Made by a program: the position numbers and the translations under genes. Below the pieces are notes generated by a model. The model saw only the letters and a program-made list of their open reading frames with translations. It made no database searches and was not told the DNA's origin. 64,000 nt of DNA, from assembly GCF_000328565.1 (NCBI RefSeq), contig NC_019966.1, forward strand, positions 3,100,001-3,164,000, in the 5' to 3' direction. This DNA is from Mycobacterium sp. JS623 (GTDB lineage Bacteria; Actinomycetota; Actinomycetes; Mycobacteriales; Mycobacteriaceae). Below are positions 43,514 to 52,480 of the stretch, piece after piece; the first letter of the stretch is position 1, and every line of letters starts with the position of its first letter.

Positions 43514-44181
43514 CGGGCGTGCCTGCCCAGTTCGAGCCGACTACGCGCGCGCAGTGCCTGCGTGGCGCTCTCCGGCATGCCCAGCACCCGAATACAGGCA
43601 TCCGCAACATGTTCCGGTAACCGCGCTCGGTCCGGTCTGGGCTGTTTAGCCCACATGTTGACCAACGACTCCACCAACCGGAACGGCAGATCGGCGGCTG
43701 CCTCATCCACGCCGGTGTCCGCGACGATTGCCTTGCTCACAGCCAGGTAATGCAGGCGCAGTCGCTCGCGGTCCGACCAGAACGGCTCGAGTCGCGCCCC
43801 GCGCAGTTCGGGCTGCAGGTATAGCGCGCCGAGATTCCAGCGGCCGTCCAACAACTGCCTGCCGTCAAACAACGCCAGCGCATGCAGGTGCTCGGCAGCG
43901 CTGAGCGCAGGCTCGGCCGCCGACAGGCTGTCGACGATCGTCAGCGTCGGCGTCACGGTCTGGCTGAGCAAGGCGCACAGGATGTCGTCCTTGGTCTTGA
44001 AGTAGTGATACAGCGATGCCTGCCGGATGCCGACGGCTTCGGCGATGGTGCGGGTCGAGGTGCCCGTATAACCGAGGGTGGTAAAGAGTTCGCCCGCGGC
44101 ATCGAGGATCTCGTCGCGGGCGGTAGTGCCGGGCCGGCGCTGGGTCGTCAGCCGTGGGCGGCCCGCACGAGTGATCGACAT
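43510..44181 (-). CDS. TetR-family transcriptional regulator of the ureide locus
   Basis: A 223-residue regulator. ATG 44181 is preferred over an in-frame ATG at 44226, which would run into the palindrome. The HTH is TIAEAVGIRQASLYHYFKTK. The C-terminal domain (FWSDRERLRLHYLAVSKAIV) is of a type found in regulators of nitrogenous-compound catabolism. It diverges from the ABC transporter operon, and two CTGTC-N4-GACAG repeats lie between them, so it is the expected repressor of transporter and ureide genes. Confidence 0.87.
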   Translation of the reverse strand: MSITRAGRPRLTTQRRPGTTARDEILDAAGELFTTLGYTGTSTRTIAEAVGIRQASLYHYFKTKDDILCALLSQTVTPTLTIVDSLSAAEPALSAAEHLHALALFDGRQLLDGRWNLGALYLQPELRGARLEPFWSDRERLRLHYLAVSKAIVADTGVDEAAADLPFRLVESLVNMWAKQPRPDRARLPEHVADACIRVLGMPESATQALRARSRLELGRHAR

Positions 44182-44213
44182 GGTCCCATCGTGACCTACT
44201 GAACAGCGGATAT

Positions 44214-44239
44214 GCGTTTCTGTCACACGACAGAAACGC
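44214..44239. promoter_or_regulatory. 11-base perfect inverted repeat, operator 1 of the ureide locus
   Basis: GCGTTTCTGTC-acac-GACAGAAACGC is a perfect palindrome with 4-base spacer, 33 bases upstream of the TetR start and in the divergent region with the ABC operon. Its core CTGTC-N4-GACAG recurs at 44315-44328. TetR dimers typically bind sites of this form. Confidence 0.65.
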
Positions 44240-44314
44240 GTGACACGAATCGGTTACGCAGCGCACCAGATTGGTTACAGCAGCGACACCCACCACCGGG
44301 GCGCCCACTGAAAA

Positions 44315-44328
44315 CTGTCAAGTGACAG
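44315..44328. promoter_or_regulatory. CTGTC-N4-GACAG inverted repeat, operator 2 of the ureide locus
   Basis: CTGTC-aagt-GACAG repeats the core of the larger palindrome at 44214-44239, with the same 4-base spacing but without the extended arms. It lies 22 bases upstream of the ABC transporter ATG, where a bound repressor would block transcription or initiation. Two sites with one core favour cooperative repression. Confidence 0.55.
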
Positions 44329-44350
44329 GCGGGGGTGGCAGGAGCTGTGG

Positions 44351-46300
44351 ATGAGTAGCGCTGTATCTGAGGTCGACGCCGAGGCCTCGGCTGATGTTGC
44401 GCGGGTCGCGGCAATCACCGATCTGCACGTCACGTTCCGCCGTAACGGCAAGGACGTACATGCCCTGCGCGGCGTGTCCCTGGACATCGCGCCCGGCGAG
44501 ATCCTGGGTCTGGTCGGCGAATCGGGGTCAGGAAAGAGCGTCCTCGGGTTCACCCTGCTCGGGCTGCTGCCGCGCGCCCGGGTGCAGGGCTCGGTGACGG
44601 TGACGGGCACCGACATGGTGAACGGCGACGCGAAGACGCTGCGCAAGGTCCGCCGCCTCGACCTCGGCGCCATCTTTCAGGACCCGATGACGTCGCTGAA
44701 CCCTACGATGCGGATCGGCAAGCAGGTTGCCGAGGCGGCGGGCAGCGACGAGGAAGCGCTCAAGCTGCTCACCGCGGTCGGGATCCCGGAACCCAAGCGG
44801 CGGTTTAGGGCCTACCCGCACGAGCTCTCCGGAGGGCTGCGGCAGCGGGTGATGATCGCGATCGCGATCTCAGGCAATCCCGAGCTGATCATCGCCGACG
44901 AACCGACCACCGCGCTCGACGTCACGGTGCAGGCGCAGGTCCTGCGGCTGCTGCTGCGACTGCGCGACGAAATCGGTTGCAGCATCGTGTTCATCACCCA
45001 TGACCTTGGCGTGGCCGCACAGATCTCCGACCGCATCGCGGTGCTCTATGCCGGTCGGGTCGCCGAAATCGGGCCTACCGCAGATGTTCTCGGTCGACCG
45101 GCACACCCATACACGCATGGCCTACTGCGCTCCCGGCTGACTCTGGACACCGCCAGGCATCGCAAGCTCGCGGCACTGGCCGGTTCGGTGCCCAGTCCGG
45201 TGGCGCCACTGCCGGGATGCGCGTTCGCGCCACGTTGTGTGCTCGCCACCCCGGCGTGTGAGGCGACGCCGCCCGGCCCGATCACGATCGCACCTGGCAG
45301 GGTCAGCGCCTGCATTCTGCCGTTCGATGCGGTGTCGACGGAACTCGGCTCGCGCCTGACGACCACCACCGAGGACATCGAGCCGGAGTCGGAGGTCACC
45401 GAATCCTCCGAGCCACCCGCGGTGGTGCTGCACGAAGTGATCAAGTCATTCGGCAAACTTCAAGCGCTGCGCGGCATTTCATTGACCGTCGGGCACGGCG
45501 AATCGGTCGCGCTGGTCGGCGAAAGCGGATCGGGGAAGTCCACCCTGCTACGTGTCATCGCGAGTCTCGAGAAAGCCACATCCGGGACCGTCGATCTGGC
45601 CGGCGGCCAGCGACCGCAGATGGTGTTCCAGGACGCGGGCGCATCGCTGACGCCGTGGCTGTCGGTCGGAGAGCTGATCACCGAACGGCTGCGTGGAAAC
45701 GGGTTGTCCCGCAGCCAAAGACAGGACGCGGTCGCCGAGGTGCTGCAACGCGTCGGCCTGCCACTGGACATCGCGAAGTCACGGGCTGGCCAGCTGTCAG
45801 GCGGTCAGCGCCAACGGGTGTCGCTGGCGCGGGCAACTGTGGTGCCGCCGGCGGTGCTGCTGTGCGACGAACCGACCAGCGCCCTCGACGTGTCGTTGGC
45901 GGCTTCGGTACTCAACCTCATCGGCGACCTTCGGCGGACGTTGGACATGTCAGTGGTATTCGTGACGCATGACCTGTCGGTCGCGCGGGTCGTTGCCGAC
46001 CGCATCGCGGTGATGTATCTCGGCCGCATCGTCGAGATCGGCCCCGCCGACGACGTCATCAACAATCCTGTGCATCCCTACACCAGGGCGCTCGTCGACT
46101 CGATTCCTGACCTTGGTCGCGAATCGCGGGTGCTCCCAGGTGAACCCGCGAGCCCGCTGTCTCCGCCCAGCGGCTGCGCCTTCCACCCACGCTGCCCGGT
46201 CGCCATCGACACCTGCTCCGAGAGCCAACTCGACGTGCGGCTCGAGGGGGCGCCGGGAAGTCCGCACCAAATCGCCTGTATCGAGCGGAAGGCGAGCTGA
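44351..46300 (+). CDS. Peptide/nickel-type ABC transporter, fused ATP-binding protein (DppD-DppF type)
   Basis: A 649-residue protein with two complete ATPase domains. Walker A motifs GESGSGKS occur near residues 56-63 and 390. Signature motifs LSGGLRQRV and LSGGQRQRV and Walker B regions (LIIADEPTTALD, LLCDEPTSALD) are present in each. Each half ends with the oligopeptide-transporter C-terminal Cys cluster. It powers import through the two permeases encoded next. Genetic linkage to ureide enzymes suggests allantoin, allantoate or another N-rich compound as cargo. Confidence 0.93.
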   Translation: MSSAVSEVDAEASADVARVAAITDLHVTFRRNGKDVHALRGVSLDIAPGEILGLVGESGSGKSVLGFTLLGLLPRARVQGSVTVTGTDMVNGDAKTLRKVRRLDLGAIFQDPMTSLNPTMRIGKQVAEAAGSDEEALKLLTAVGIPEPKRRFRAYPHELSGGLRQRVMIAIAISGNPELIIADEPTTALDVTVQAQVLRLLLRLRDEIGCSIVFITHDLGVAAQISDRIAVLYAGRVAEIGPTADVLGRPAHPYTHGLLRSRLTLDTARHRKLAALAGSVPSPVAPLPGCAFAPRCVLATPACEATPPGPITIAPGRVSACILPFDAVSTELGSRLTTTTEDIEPESEVTESSEPPAVVLHEVIKSFGKLQALRGISLTVGHGESVALVGESGSGKSTLLRVIASLEKATSGTVDLAGGQRPQMVFQDAGASLTPWLSVGELITERLRGNGLSRSQRQDAVAEVLQRVGLPLDIAKSRAGQLSGGQRQRVSLARATVVPPAVLLCDEPTSALDVSLAASVLNLIGDLRRTLDMSVVFVTHDLSVARVVADRIAVMYLGRIVEIGPADDVINNPVHPYTRALVDSIPDLGRESRVLPGEPASPLSPPSGCAFHPRCPVAIDTCSESQLDVRLEGAPGSPHQIACIERKAS

Positions 46301-46301
46301 G

Positions 46302-47168
46302 ATGGCCATTGCACTGCCAGCAGGCGTGTTGACGCGCGGTCGGATACGCAGCTTTTCGTTGCCGAAATCGTCACCCACGCTGATGAATTGGGCCGCCGTC
46401 AGTCTGGTTGTGATCGTGACGATCGTAGCGGTCGCGGTGCCCGTGATTTCGCCGCATGACCCGCTGGTGCCGGCGGGTATGCCGCTGCAGGCGCCCGGCA
46501 AGGACGGCTTCTTGCTCGGCAGCGACGCGATCGGCCGCGACATCCTCAGCCGCGTGCTGTACGGCGTGCGGGCCAGTTGGTTCGCGGCCCTGGTGGTAGT
46601 CGCGGTCGGGCTGCTGATCGGAGGCCTTGTCGGGCTGATCGCAGGCGCGACGGGCGGTTGGGTCGACAGCCTGCTGATGCGGATCACCGACGCGTTCCTG
46701 TCGCTGCCCGCGCCGGTGCTGGCGATCGCTGTAGTCGCGGCCCTCGGACCGGGATTCGTGCACACGCTGATCGCGGTGTCGATCGTCTGGTGGCCGTTCT
46801 ACGCGAGGCTAGTGCGCGGTGAGGTTGCTCGCCTCGCCGCTCGCCCACACGTCGAGGCCGCCCGACTGGCGGGTGTCGGGCCAATTCGATTGGCCAGCAG
46901 ACATCTACTGCCGGGCGCGGTGCCGAACTCATTGGTGGCCGCCAGCCTCGACATCGGCAACCTGATCCTCACACTGGCCGCGCTGTCGTTCCTCGGCCTC
47001 GGCCAGGCCGCACCGGCACCTGAGCTCGGCGCGGACACCGCCCGCAACCTGACCTACTTCCTCCAACAGTGGTGGGTGCCCGTGATGCCGGGCGTCGCCG
47101 TCCTGGTCCTCGCCCTCGCCGCCAACCTCGCGGGCGACGGTCTGCGCAACCTGATGAAGACGAGCTAG
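46302..47168 (+). CDS. ABC transporter permease (DppC type)
   Basis: A 288-residue integral membrane protein starting at ATG 46302, right after the ATPase stop. About six hydrophobic segments are seen, beginning AAVSLVVIVTIVAVAVPVI. The DppC landmark LGSDAIGRDILSRVLYG and the EAA-type cytoplasmic loop (VEAARLAGVGPIRLASRHLLP) that contacts the ATPase are present. It pairs with the DppB-type permease at 47172. Confidence 0.92.
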   Translation: MAIALPAGVLTRGRIRSFSLPKSSPTLMNWAAVSLVVIVTIVAVAVPVISPHDPLVPAGMPLQAPGKDGFLLGSDAIGRDILSRVLYGVRASWFAALVVVAVGLLIGGLVGLIAGATGGWVDSLLMRITDAFLSLPAPVLAIAVVAALGPGFVHTLIAVSIVWWPFYARLVRGEVARLAARPHVEAARLAGVGPIRLASRHLLPGAVPNSLVAASLDIGNLILTLAALSFLGLGQAAPAPELGADTARNLTYFLQQWWVPVMPGVAVLVLALAANLAGDGLRNLMKTS

Positions 47169-47171
47169 GTC

Positions 47172-48176
47172 ATGCAGAAATTCATCCTGTATCGAGTAGG
47201 CGCGATGGTCGCTATTCTCGTCGCGCTCATCGCGGTGATGTTTGTGCTGCAGCACATTTCGCCGATGGATCCGGTGAAGGCGCAACTCGGCGCGAACGCC
47301 TCCGCTGACGCCGTCGCCGCCCGACGCCACACGCTGGGCCTAGATCAGCCGATGATCAACCAGTTCTGGAATTACCTGACCTCGGCCGTTCGCGGCGATC
47401 TGGGCCAGTCGTTTCGCACCAGGCACCCAGTGAGCAGCGACCTTGGTGACTTCTTCCCTGCGACGCTCGAACTGGCACTGTCAGGCCTCGGCCTCGCGCT
47501 GATCCTGGCTGGGCTGCTGGCTTTCGGCACGACGCTGAAATGGCCTGGCGCAGGTGTGCTTCGGGCGGTGCTGTTCACCGGCGCGTCTGCACCGATGTTC
47601 CTGCTCGGCATCCTCGGCCTGATCGTGTTCTACCAAAAACTTGGCTGGGTGCCCGCGAACGGCAGGATCAGCGTGGCCAATCCGCCGACCGGACCGACCG
47701 GAATGCTGACCGTCGACGGGCTACTGGCGGGACGGTTCGACGTTTTCGCGGACGCGCTGCACCACCTCATCCTTCCCGCGGTGGTGATCGCGCTCGGCCC
47801 TGCGGTGGCGATCGGCCGGGTGCTGCGGTCGAGTCTTCTGACCGAGGCCGACAGCGACTACGCGAGAACGGCTCGGGCCAAAGGCCTTTCAGAGGGTCGG
47901 ATCATGGTCGGACACGTGCTGCGCAATTCCGTCAGCGGGGCGCTGTCGATGACCGGTCTTCAGGTCGGCTTGATGTTCTCAGGCGTGCTGGTGGTCGAGC
48001 AGGTCTTCGGCTGGCCCGGCATCGGTCAATACATCGCCCAGAGCATCCCGGTCGCGGATTTTCCTGCGATCGCGGGCGTCACCTTGATGCTGGGCGTGCT
48101 GTATGTCGCCATCAACACTGCGGTCGACCTCTTGCAGGCGGCGGCCGATCCACGAATAGCGGTAGGAGGAGGTTAG
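47172..48176 (+). CDS. ABC transporter permease (DppB type)
   Basis: A 334-residue membrane protein. It has an N-terminal helix (MVAILVALIAVMFVLQHI), a periplasmic loop with LGLDQPMINQFWNYL and GDLGQSFRT, and the EAA loop YARTARAKGLSEGRIMVGHVLRN. These are DppB landmarks. The order DppC then DppB is reversed compared with the common operon order. Confidence 0.92.
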   Translation: MQKFILYRVGAMVAILVALIAVMFVLQHISPMDPVKAQLGANASADAVAARRHTLGLDQPMINQFWNYLTSAVRGDLGQSFRTRHPVSSDLGDFFPATLELALSGLGLALILAGLLAFGTTLKWPGAGVLRAVLFTGASAPMFLLGILGLIVFYQKLGWVPANGRISVANPPTGPTGMLTVDGLLAGRFDVFADALHHLILPAVVIALGPAVAIGRVLRSSLLTEADSDYARTARAKGLSEGRIMVGHVLRNSVSGALSMTGLQVGLMFSGVLVVEQVFGWPGIGQYIAQSIPVADFPAIAGVTLMLGVLYVAINTAVDLLQAAADPRIAVGGG

Positions 48177-48806
48177 GTGCCAACACAGCCACTGATCGTG
48201 GGCAATCCCGTGCTGGTTGTCGTCGATATTCAACAGAGCGGCGCAATGCCCGTGGCGGACGTGGGAATTCCACACATGCCCGGCCATGCCGAGCGGGTCG
48301 AGCGCGCCGAGAAACTCGTCGCGGCGGCGCGCGCTGCCGGCGTGCCGGTGGTGTTCTTCCAGGAGGTACACCGGCCCAGCGGGGTGGACTTCGGCCGCGA
48401 ACTGGACGGCACCGAAGGGGTGCACTGCGTCGAAGGCCGACCCGGCACCGACCTCGAACCGTCGCTGCGGCCGCTGCCTGACGAGTTTCACATCGTCAAG
48501 CGGCGCTACTCGGGTTTCATCGGAACGGATTTCGAGATCGTGCTCCGCGGTTTGCGGGCATCGACGCTGATTTTGATCGGCGGCCTGACCGATGTGTGCG
48601 TGCATTACACCTTCGCCGATGCGCATCAGCGTGACTACTACGTCCGCGTCGTCACCGATTGCGTCGGTGGATCGTCGCAATACCTGCACGACGCGGCATT
48701 GGCCGCCATGGAATACCTGCAGACCGGCGCGATGCGCACCACCGAGGAGATCCTCGCCGCGTTTGCACAGCTGGAAGAACCCGTCCTCGAAGGAGCAGCT
48801 CAATGA
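48177..48806 (+). CDS. Isochorismatase-like cysteine hydrolase
   Basis: A 209-residue alpha/beta hydrolase of the isochorismatase superfamily, with a GTG start preceded by AGGAGG. The triad can be placed: Asp17 (VVVDIQQ), Lys108 (HIVKRRYSGF) and Cys141 (GLTDVCVHYT). Members include nicotinamidase, N-carbamoylsarcosine amidase, ureidoacrylate hydrolase and biuret hydrolase, which cut C-N bonds. Lying inside a ureide transporter operon, it probably releases ammonia or CO2 from a carbamoyl or amide intermediate. Its stop overlaps the binding-protein start (ATGA). Confidence 0.87.
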   Translation: MPTQPLIVGNPVLVVVDIQQSGAMPVADVGIPHMPGHAERVERAEKLVAAARAAGVPVVFFQEVHRPSGVDFGRELDGTEGVHCVEGRPGTDLEPSLRPLPDEFHIVKRRYSGFIGTDFEIVLRGLRASTLILIGGLTDVCVHYTFADAHQRDYYVRVVTDCVGGSSQYLHDAALAAMEYLQTGAMRTTEEILAAFAQLEEPVLEGAAQ

Positions 48807-50374
48807 ACAAGCGACTACTGGCGGTGGCGGCAGCCGCGATGTTGACCCTATCGGCCTGCGGCGGTTCGGATTCCGGATCTAGCACCCCCAACGCGGCACC
48901 GACCGACAAGGTGCTGCACCTGTCGTTCCTGCAGGACCCGGGCCAGCCGCCGGACCCCGACATCTACTACGCCGGGCAGGGGTTGCTGCTGACGACAAAC
49001 CTGTACGAGGGTCTGCTGCAGTTCAAGGGTGGGCAGGCCAAGGCCGAACTGGAACCGCTGCTGGCCACCGAGTACACCGCGTCGCCCGACAACAAGGTGT
49101 TCACTCTCAAACTGCGTGAGGGCGTGAAGTTCCATGACGGAACTCCGTTCAAGTCGGACGCCGTCAAGGCGTCTTTCGACCGCCGGCTGGCCGTCAACGG
49201 TGGGCCCGCGTACATGGTCAAGGACATCGAATCGATTACGACGCAAGGGGATTACGGCGTCACAATCACCCTGAAGAATCCGAACTCTGAGTTCCTCGAC
49301 TATCTCGCTTCGCCGTACGGCCCGCGCATGATGAGCCCGACCGGACTGCAGAAGAACGCAGGCTCGGACTTCGCACAGAATTATCTGACCACTCACGACC
49401 TCGGCACCGGTCCGTACACGCTGACCGACGCGCAGGTCGGGTCGCACTACGGGCTGGCGTCATTCCCCGACTACTGGGGCCCGAAGCCGTATTTCGAGAA
49501 GGTCGAACTGCCGGTGATCACCGACACTTCCGCGCAGCAGCTGCAGTTCAACAACGGTCAGCTCGCCGCAATCCTGCATGACCTGCCGTCGTCGGCGGTC
49601 GAGCAGTATCTGAACAACTCGAAATATTCGCACTATTCGTTGCCAACGATGATGTCGGGCTTCCTCTACATCAATCCGAACAAGGGCATCATGGCCGACC
49701 AGGCCACCCGCACCGCGGTGATGGACACCATCGACGTCGACCAGTTGGTCAAGCAGACGTATTTCGGGCGCGGCAAGGTCGGCGCGCAGATGTATCCGCC
49801 GTACGTGCTGGCCGCCGAGTACGGGAAACAGAACCCGAAGCACGACCCCGCGGCGTTGACGAAGATCGCCGCCGGGCTGCCTGCCGACCAGAAGTCGATC
49901 ACCATCGGCTACGACACCAGTAACCCGGACATGCAGTTGGTCAGCAATCTGGTGCAGACCCAGCTCGCGGCGGCGGGTATCACCGCGAAGGTGCAGGGAT
50001 ACCCGACCTCGGAGATCTACGGCTGGATCGGCACCGACATGAAGTCGGCTCCCGACATCTTCGCCAACCTGGTCTGGCCGGACGCGCCGTCGCCCTACAC
50101 ATGGGGCCACATTTCGTGGGACAAGGACGGCGGCATCAATTACCTGGGCTGCTCGTCACCGAAGGTGAGCGCCGCGCTGGCCCAAGGCCTACCGAACGGT
50201 GCGCCACAACCGTATTCGGATGCGGGCGCTGCAGCCGAGGAGACCGGCTGCTGGTTGAACGTCGCCGATGTCGACGACTTCGTGGTCGCCCAACCATGGC
50301 TGAAGGGCGTGGAACAGGCACACGCGGTGTCGAATCCAAACTCGCTGCGGATCGCTGCGCTGTCCGTAGGGTGA
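48803..50374 (+). CDS. ABC transporter substrate-binding lipoprotein (family 5, DppA/OppA type)
   Basis: A 523-residue lipoprotein with signal peptide MNKRLLAVAAAAMLTLSAC, where LSAC is the lipobox and Cys19 the modified residue. Family-5 landmarks follow: LYEGLLQFKGG, EPLLATEYT, FTLKLREGVKFHDGTPF and later LTDAQVGSHYGLASFPDYWG. It captures the cargo at the outer face of the membrane for the DppBCDF-type transporter. The ligand is unknown; ureides are inferred from the neighbours. Confidence 0.9.
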   Translation: MNKRLLAVAAAAMLTLSACGGSDSGSSTPNAAPTDKVLHLSFLQDPGQPPDPDIYYAGQGLLLTTNLYEGLLQFKGGQAKAELEPLLATEYTASPDNKVFTLKLREGVKFHDGTPFKSDAVKASFDRRLAVNGGPAYMVKDIESITTQGDYGVTITLKNPNSEFLDYLASPYGPRMMSPTGLQKNAGSDFAQNYLTTHDLGTGPYTLTDAQVGSHYGLASFPDYWGPKPYFEKVELPVITDTSAQQLQFNNGQLAAILHDLPSSAVEQYLNNSKYSHYSLPTMMSGFLYINPNKGIMADQATRTAVMDTIDVDQLVKQTYFGRGKVGAQMYPPYVLAAEYGKQNPKHDPAALTKIAAGLPADQKSITIGYDTSNPDMQLVSNLVQTQLAAAGITAKVQGYPTSEIYGWIGTDMKSAPDIFANLVWPDAPSPYTWGHISWDKDGGINYLGCSSPKVSAALAQGLPNGAPQPYSDAGAAAEETGCWLNVADVDDFVVAQPWLKGVEQAHAVSNPNSLRIAALSVG

Positions 50375-50378
50375 TCCG

Positions 50379-51185
50379 ATGGGCAAAGTACATCGGATCG
50401 TCCTGCTGACACTGGGCTGGGAGGAGCTGCCGAAGGCCATCTCGGTCTACGGCACTCCACCCGAGGAGCGCTTGCGCGAGCCCGTACCGGGTGTGCTGCT
50501 GGCGACCGACGGCGGCTGGGTGTTGCTCGACACCGGGTTCAACACCGCGCTGATCCGGGATCCCGCGCTGTACCGGCGGTTCTACCCGACAGTCGAGTAC
50601 ATCCCGGTGCTGCCGGGCCCGGGTGAACCGATCGAACAGTCGCTGCACGACATCGGCGTCGACATCGACGACATCCACACGGTCGCGGTCAGCCACCTGC
50701 ACCACGACCACGCAGGCGGCCTGAAGCTGTTCGCAGGCAAGGTACCGGTGCATGCGCAGCGACGCGAGCTCGAGTACGGACTGTCCAACCATCCCGAACC
50801 CGAGCACCACGCGATCGCCAGGATCGACTTCGACGATCCACGCATCGAGTGGCGGCTGGCCGACGGCGAAGCGGAGATCGCCCCGGGAATCACCGCGGTG
50901 CCGACGTACGGGCACACCCCTGGGCACCAGAGCTTCGTGGTCGAACTCGACGAATCGGTCGGTGGCGACGGCTTCGTATTCGCGTTCGACGCCGCCGACC
51001 TCACGGAGAACATCGAGCACGAGTTGGCCATCGGCGGCTTCATCGGCGTGCAGCCGGAGGAGACCATCGAGCCGATCCGCAAACTGAAGAAGCTGGCCAA
51101 AGAGAAGGGCTACCAACTGATTCCAGGGCACGATCCACATGTGTGGCCGGAATTGACTCGTCACTTTCACGACAGATTCGCGTAG
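50379..51185 (+). CDS. Metallo-beta-lactamase-fold hydrolase (lactonase-like)
   Basis: A 268-residue MBL-fold protein. The zinc motif is H106-L-H108-H-D110-H111 (SHLHHDHAGG), with a further ligand in YGHTPGHQS and a late Asp in FAFDAADL. The pattern resembles N-acyl-homoserine lactonases and other small lactone or amide-ring hydrolases. In this context it could open a cyclic ureide or lactone. It is coupled to the allantoinase gene by one shared base (TAGTG). Confidence 0.85.
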   Translation: MGKVHRIVLLTLGWEELPKAISVYGTPPEERLREPVPGVLLATDGGWVLLDTGFNTALIRDPALYRRFYPTVEYIPVLPGPGEPIEQSLHDIGVDIDDIHTVAVSHLHHDHAGGLKLFAGKVPVHAQRRELEYGLSNHPEPEHHAIARIDFDDPRIEWRLADGEAEIAPGITAVPTYGHTPGHQSFVVELDESVGGDGFVFAFDAADLTENIEHELAIGGFIGVQPEETIEPIRKLKKLAKEKGYQLIPGHDPHVWPELTRHFHDRFA

Positions 51186-52480
51186 TGGATCTGGTCATCC
51201 GCGCCGAGAAGGCGGTGATCGACGGCCGGATCCGGCCCGCCGCGGTGGCCGTAGCCGATGGCGTGATCCGTGCGATTGGTTTTCCCGACGAGTTCGACGG
51301 CCGTGAGCAGATTCGGTTGCCGCATTCCACCGTGCTCATGCCGGGCTTCGTCGACACCCACGTGCACATCAACGAGCCGGGCACCGATTGGGAGGGCTTT
51401 GCCACAGCGACGGCGGCAGCGGTGGCAGCCGGCATCACCACCCTGGTGGACATGCCTCTGGACAGCGAGCCGGTGACCACGACCGTCGCGGCACTGCGGC
51501 GCAAACGCGAAGCGGCGCAAGGCAACTGCGAAGTCGATGTGGAGTTCTGGGGCGGAGTGGTGCCCGGCAATCTCGATGAGCTCGCCGACCTGGCCGCCGC
51601 AGGAGTGCGTGGCTTCAAGTGCTTTCTCACCGACTCGGGCAACCCGAACTTCCCGCATCTGGACGCCGACGAGTTCCGTCGTGCGGCCTCGCGCATCGCC
51701 GACATCGGCGCGGTGTTGCTGGTGCACGCGGAGAGCCAGCACGTCATCGCTGACAGTCCTGCACCGTACGGACGGCGCTACGAATCATTCCTGAGGTCAC
51801 GGCCCGACGCATCCGAGGAAGACGCGGTCGCTCTTATCATCGACGCCGCGATCGAGACAGGGGTCCGGATGCACGTCGTGCACGTGTCCAGTGCCCTCGT
51901 GCTCCCGATGCTCGCCGAGGCCAAGCGATCCGGTGTGCGCATCACCGCCGAAACCTGCCCGCACTACCTGACTTTCGCCGCGGAAGACATCCCGGACGGG
52001 GCGACACAGTTCGCGTCGTGCCCGCCGATTCGTGACGCAGACAACCGCGGACTGCTGTGGCAGGGGCTGGCCGACGGCACGCTGGACATGATCGTGTCGG
52101 ATCACTCGCCGTGTGCGCAGACGATGAAGGCGGCCGGTGATTTCGGTTGTGTGTTCGGCGGCATCAGTTCTCTCGAGGTCGGACCACGCGCCGTGTGGAC
52201 GCATGCTGCCGACCGCGGGTTCGGGCTTGCGCAGCTCTGTGCCTGGATGTCGGAACGCCCTGCGGGCCTTGCCGGGCTGGCCGACCGGGGACGGATCGCG
52301 GTGGGTCAGCGGGCGGATCTGTGCGCATTCGAGCCGGACGTCGAGCAGACCGTGCACGCGTCCGTGCTGCGACACCGCCATGCGGTCACTCCGTACGACG
52401 GTGCGGTGCTGCGCGGTTCGGTGGCGCAGACCTGGCTCGCCGGCAGGCTGATCTACGAGCGAGTAAGCCAGCGCGCATGA
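51185..52480 (+). CDS. allB: Allantoinase (dihydroorotase-like amidohydrolase)
   Basis: A 431-residue cyclic amidohydrolase starting at GTG 51185. Metal ligands: H59-x-H61 (DTHVHINEPG), the probable carboxylated Lys145 (GVRGFKCFL), His in LLVHAES and HVVHVSS, and Asp in IVSDHSPC. The HINEPG and SDHSPC motifs are typical of allantoinase rather than hydantoinase. It opens the hydantoin ring of allantoin to allantoate, and the allantoicase gene nearby supports this. Confidence 0.88.
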   Translation: MDLVIRAEKAVIDGRIRPAAVAVADGVIRAIGFPDEFDGREQIRLPHSTVLMPGFVDTHVHINEPGTDWEGFATATAAAVAAGITTLVDMPLDSEPVTTTVAALRRKREAAQGNCEVDVEFWGGVVPGNLDELADLAAAGVRGFKCFLTDSGNPNFPHLDADEFRRAASRIADIGAVLLVHAESQHVIADSPAPYGRRYESFLRSRPDASEEDAVALIIDAAIETGVRMHVVHVSSALVLPMLAEAKRSGVRITAETCPHYLTFAAEDIPDGATQFASCPPIRDADNRGLLWQGLADGTLDMIVSDHSPCAQTMKAAGDFGCVFGGISSLEVGPRAVWTHAADRGFGLAQLCAWMSERPAGLAGLADRGRIAVGQRADLCAFEPDVEQTVHASVLRHRHAVTPYDGAVLRGSVAQTWLAGRLIYERVSQRA

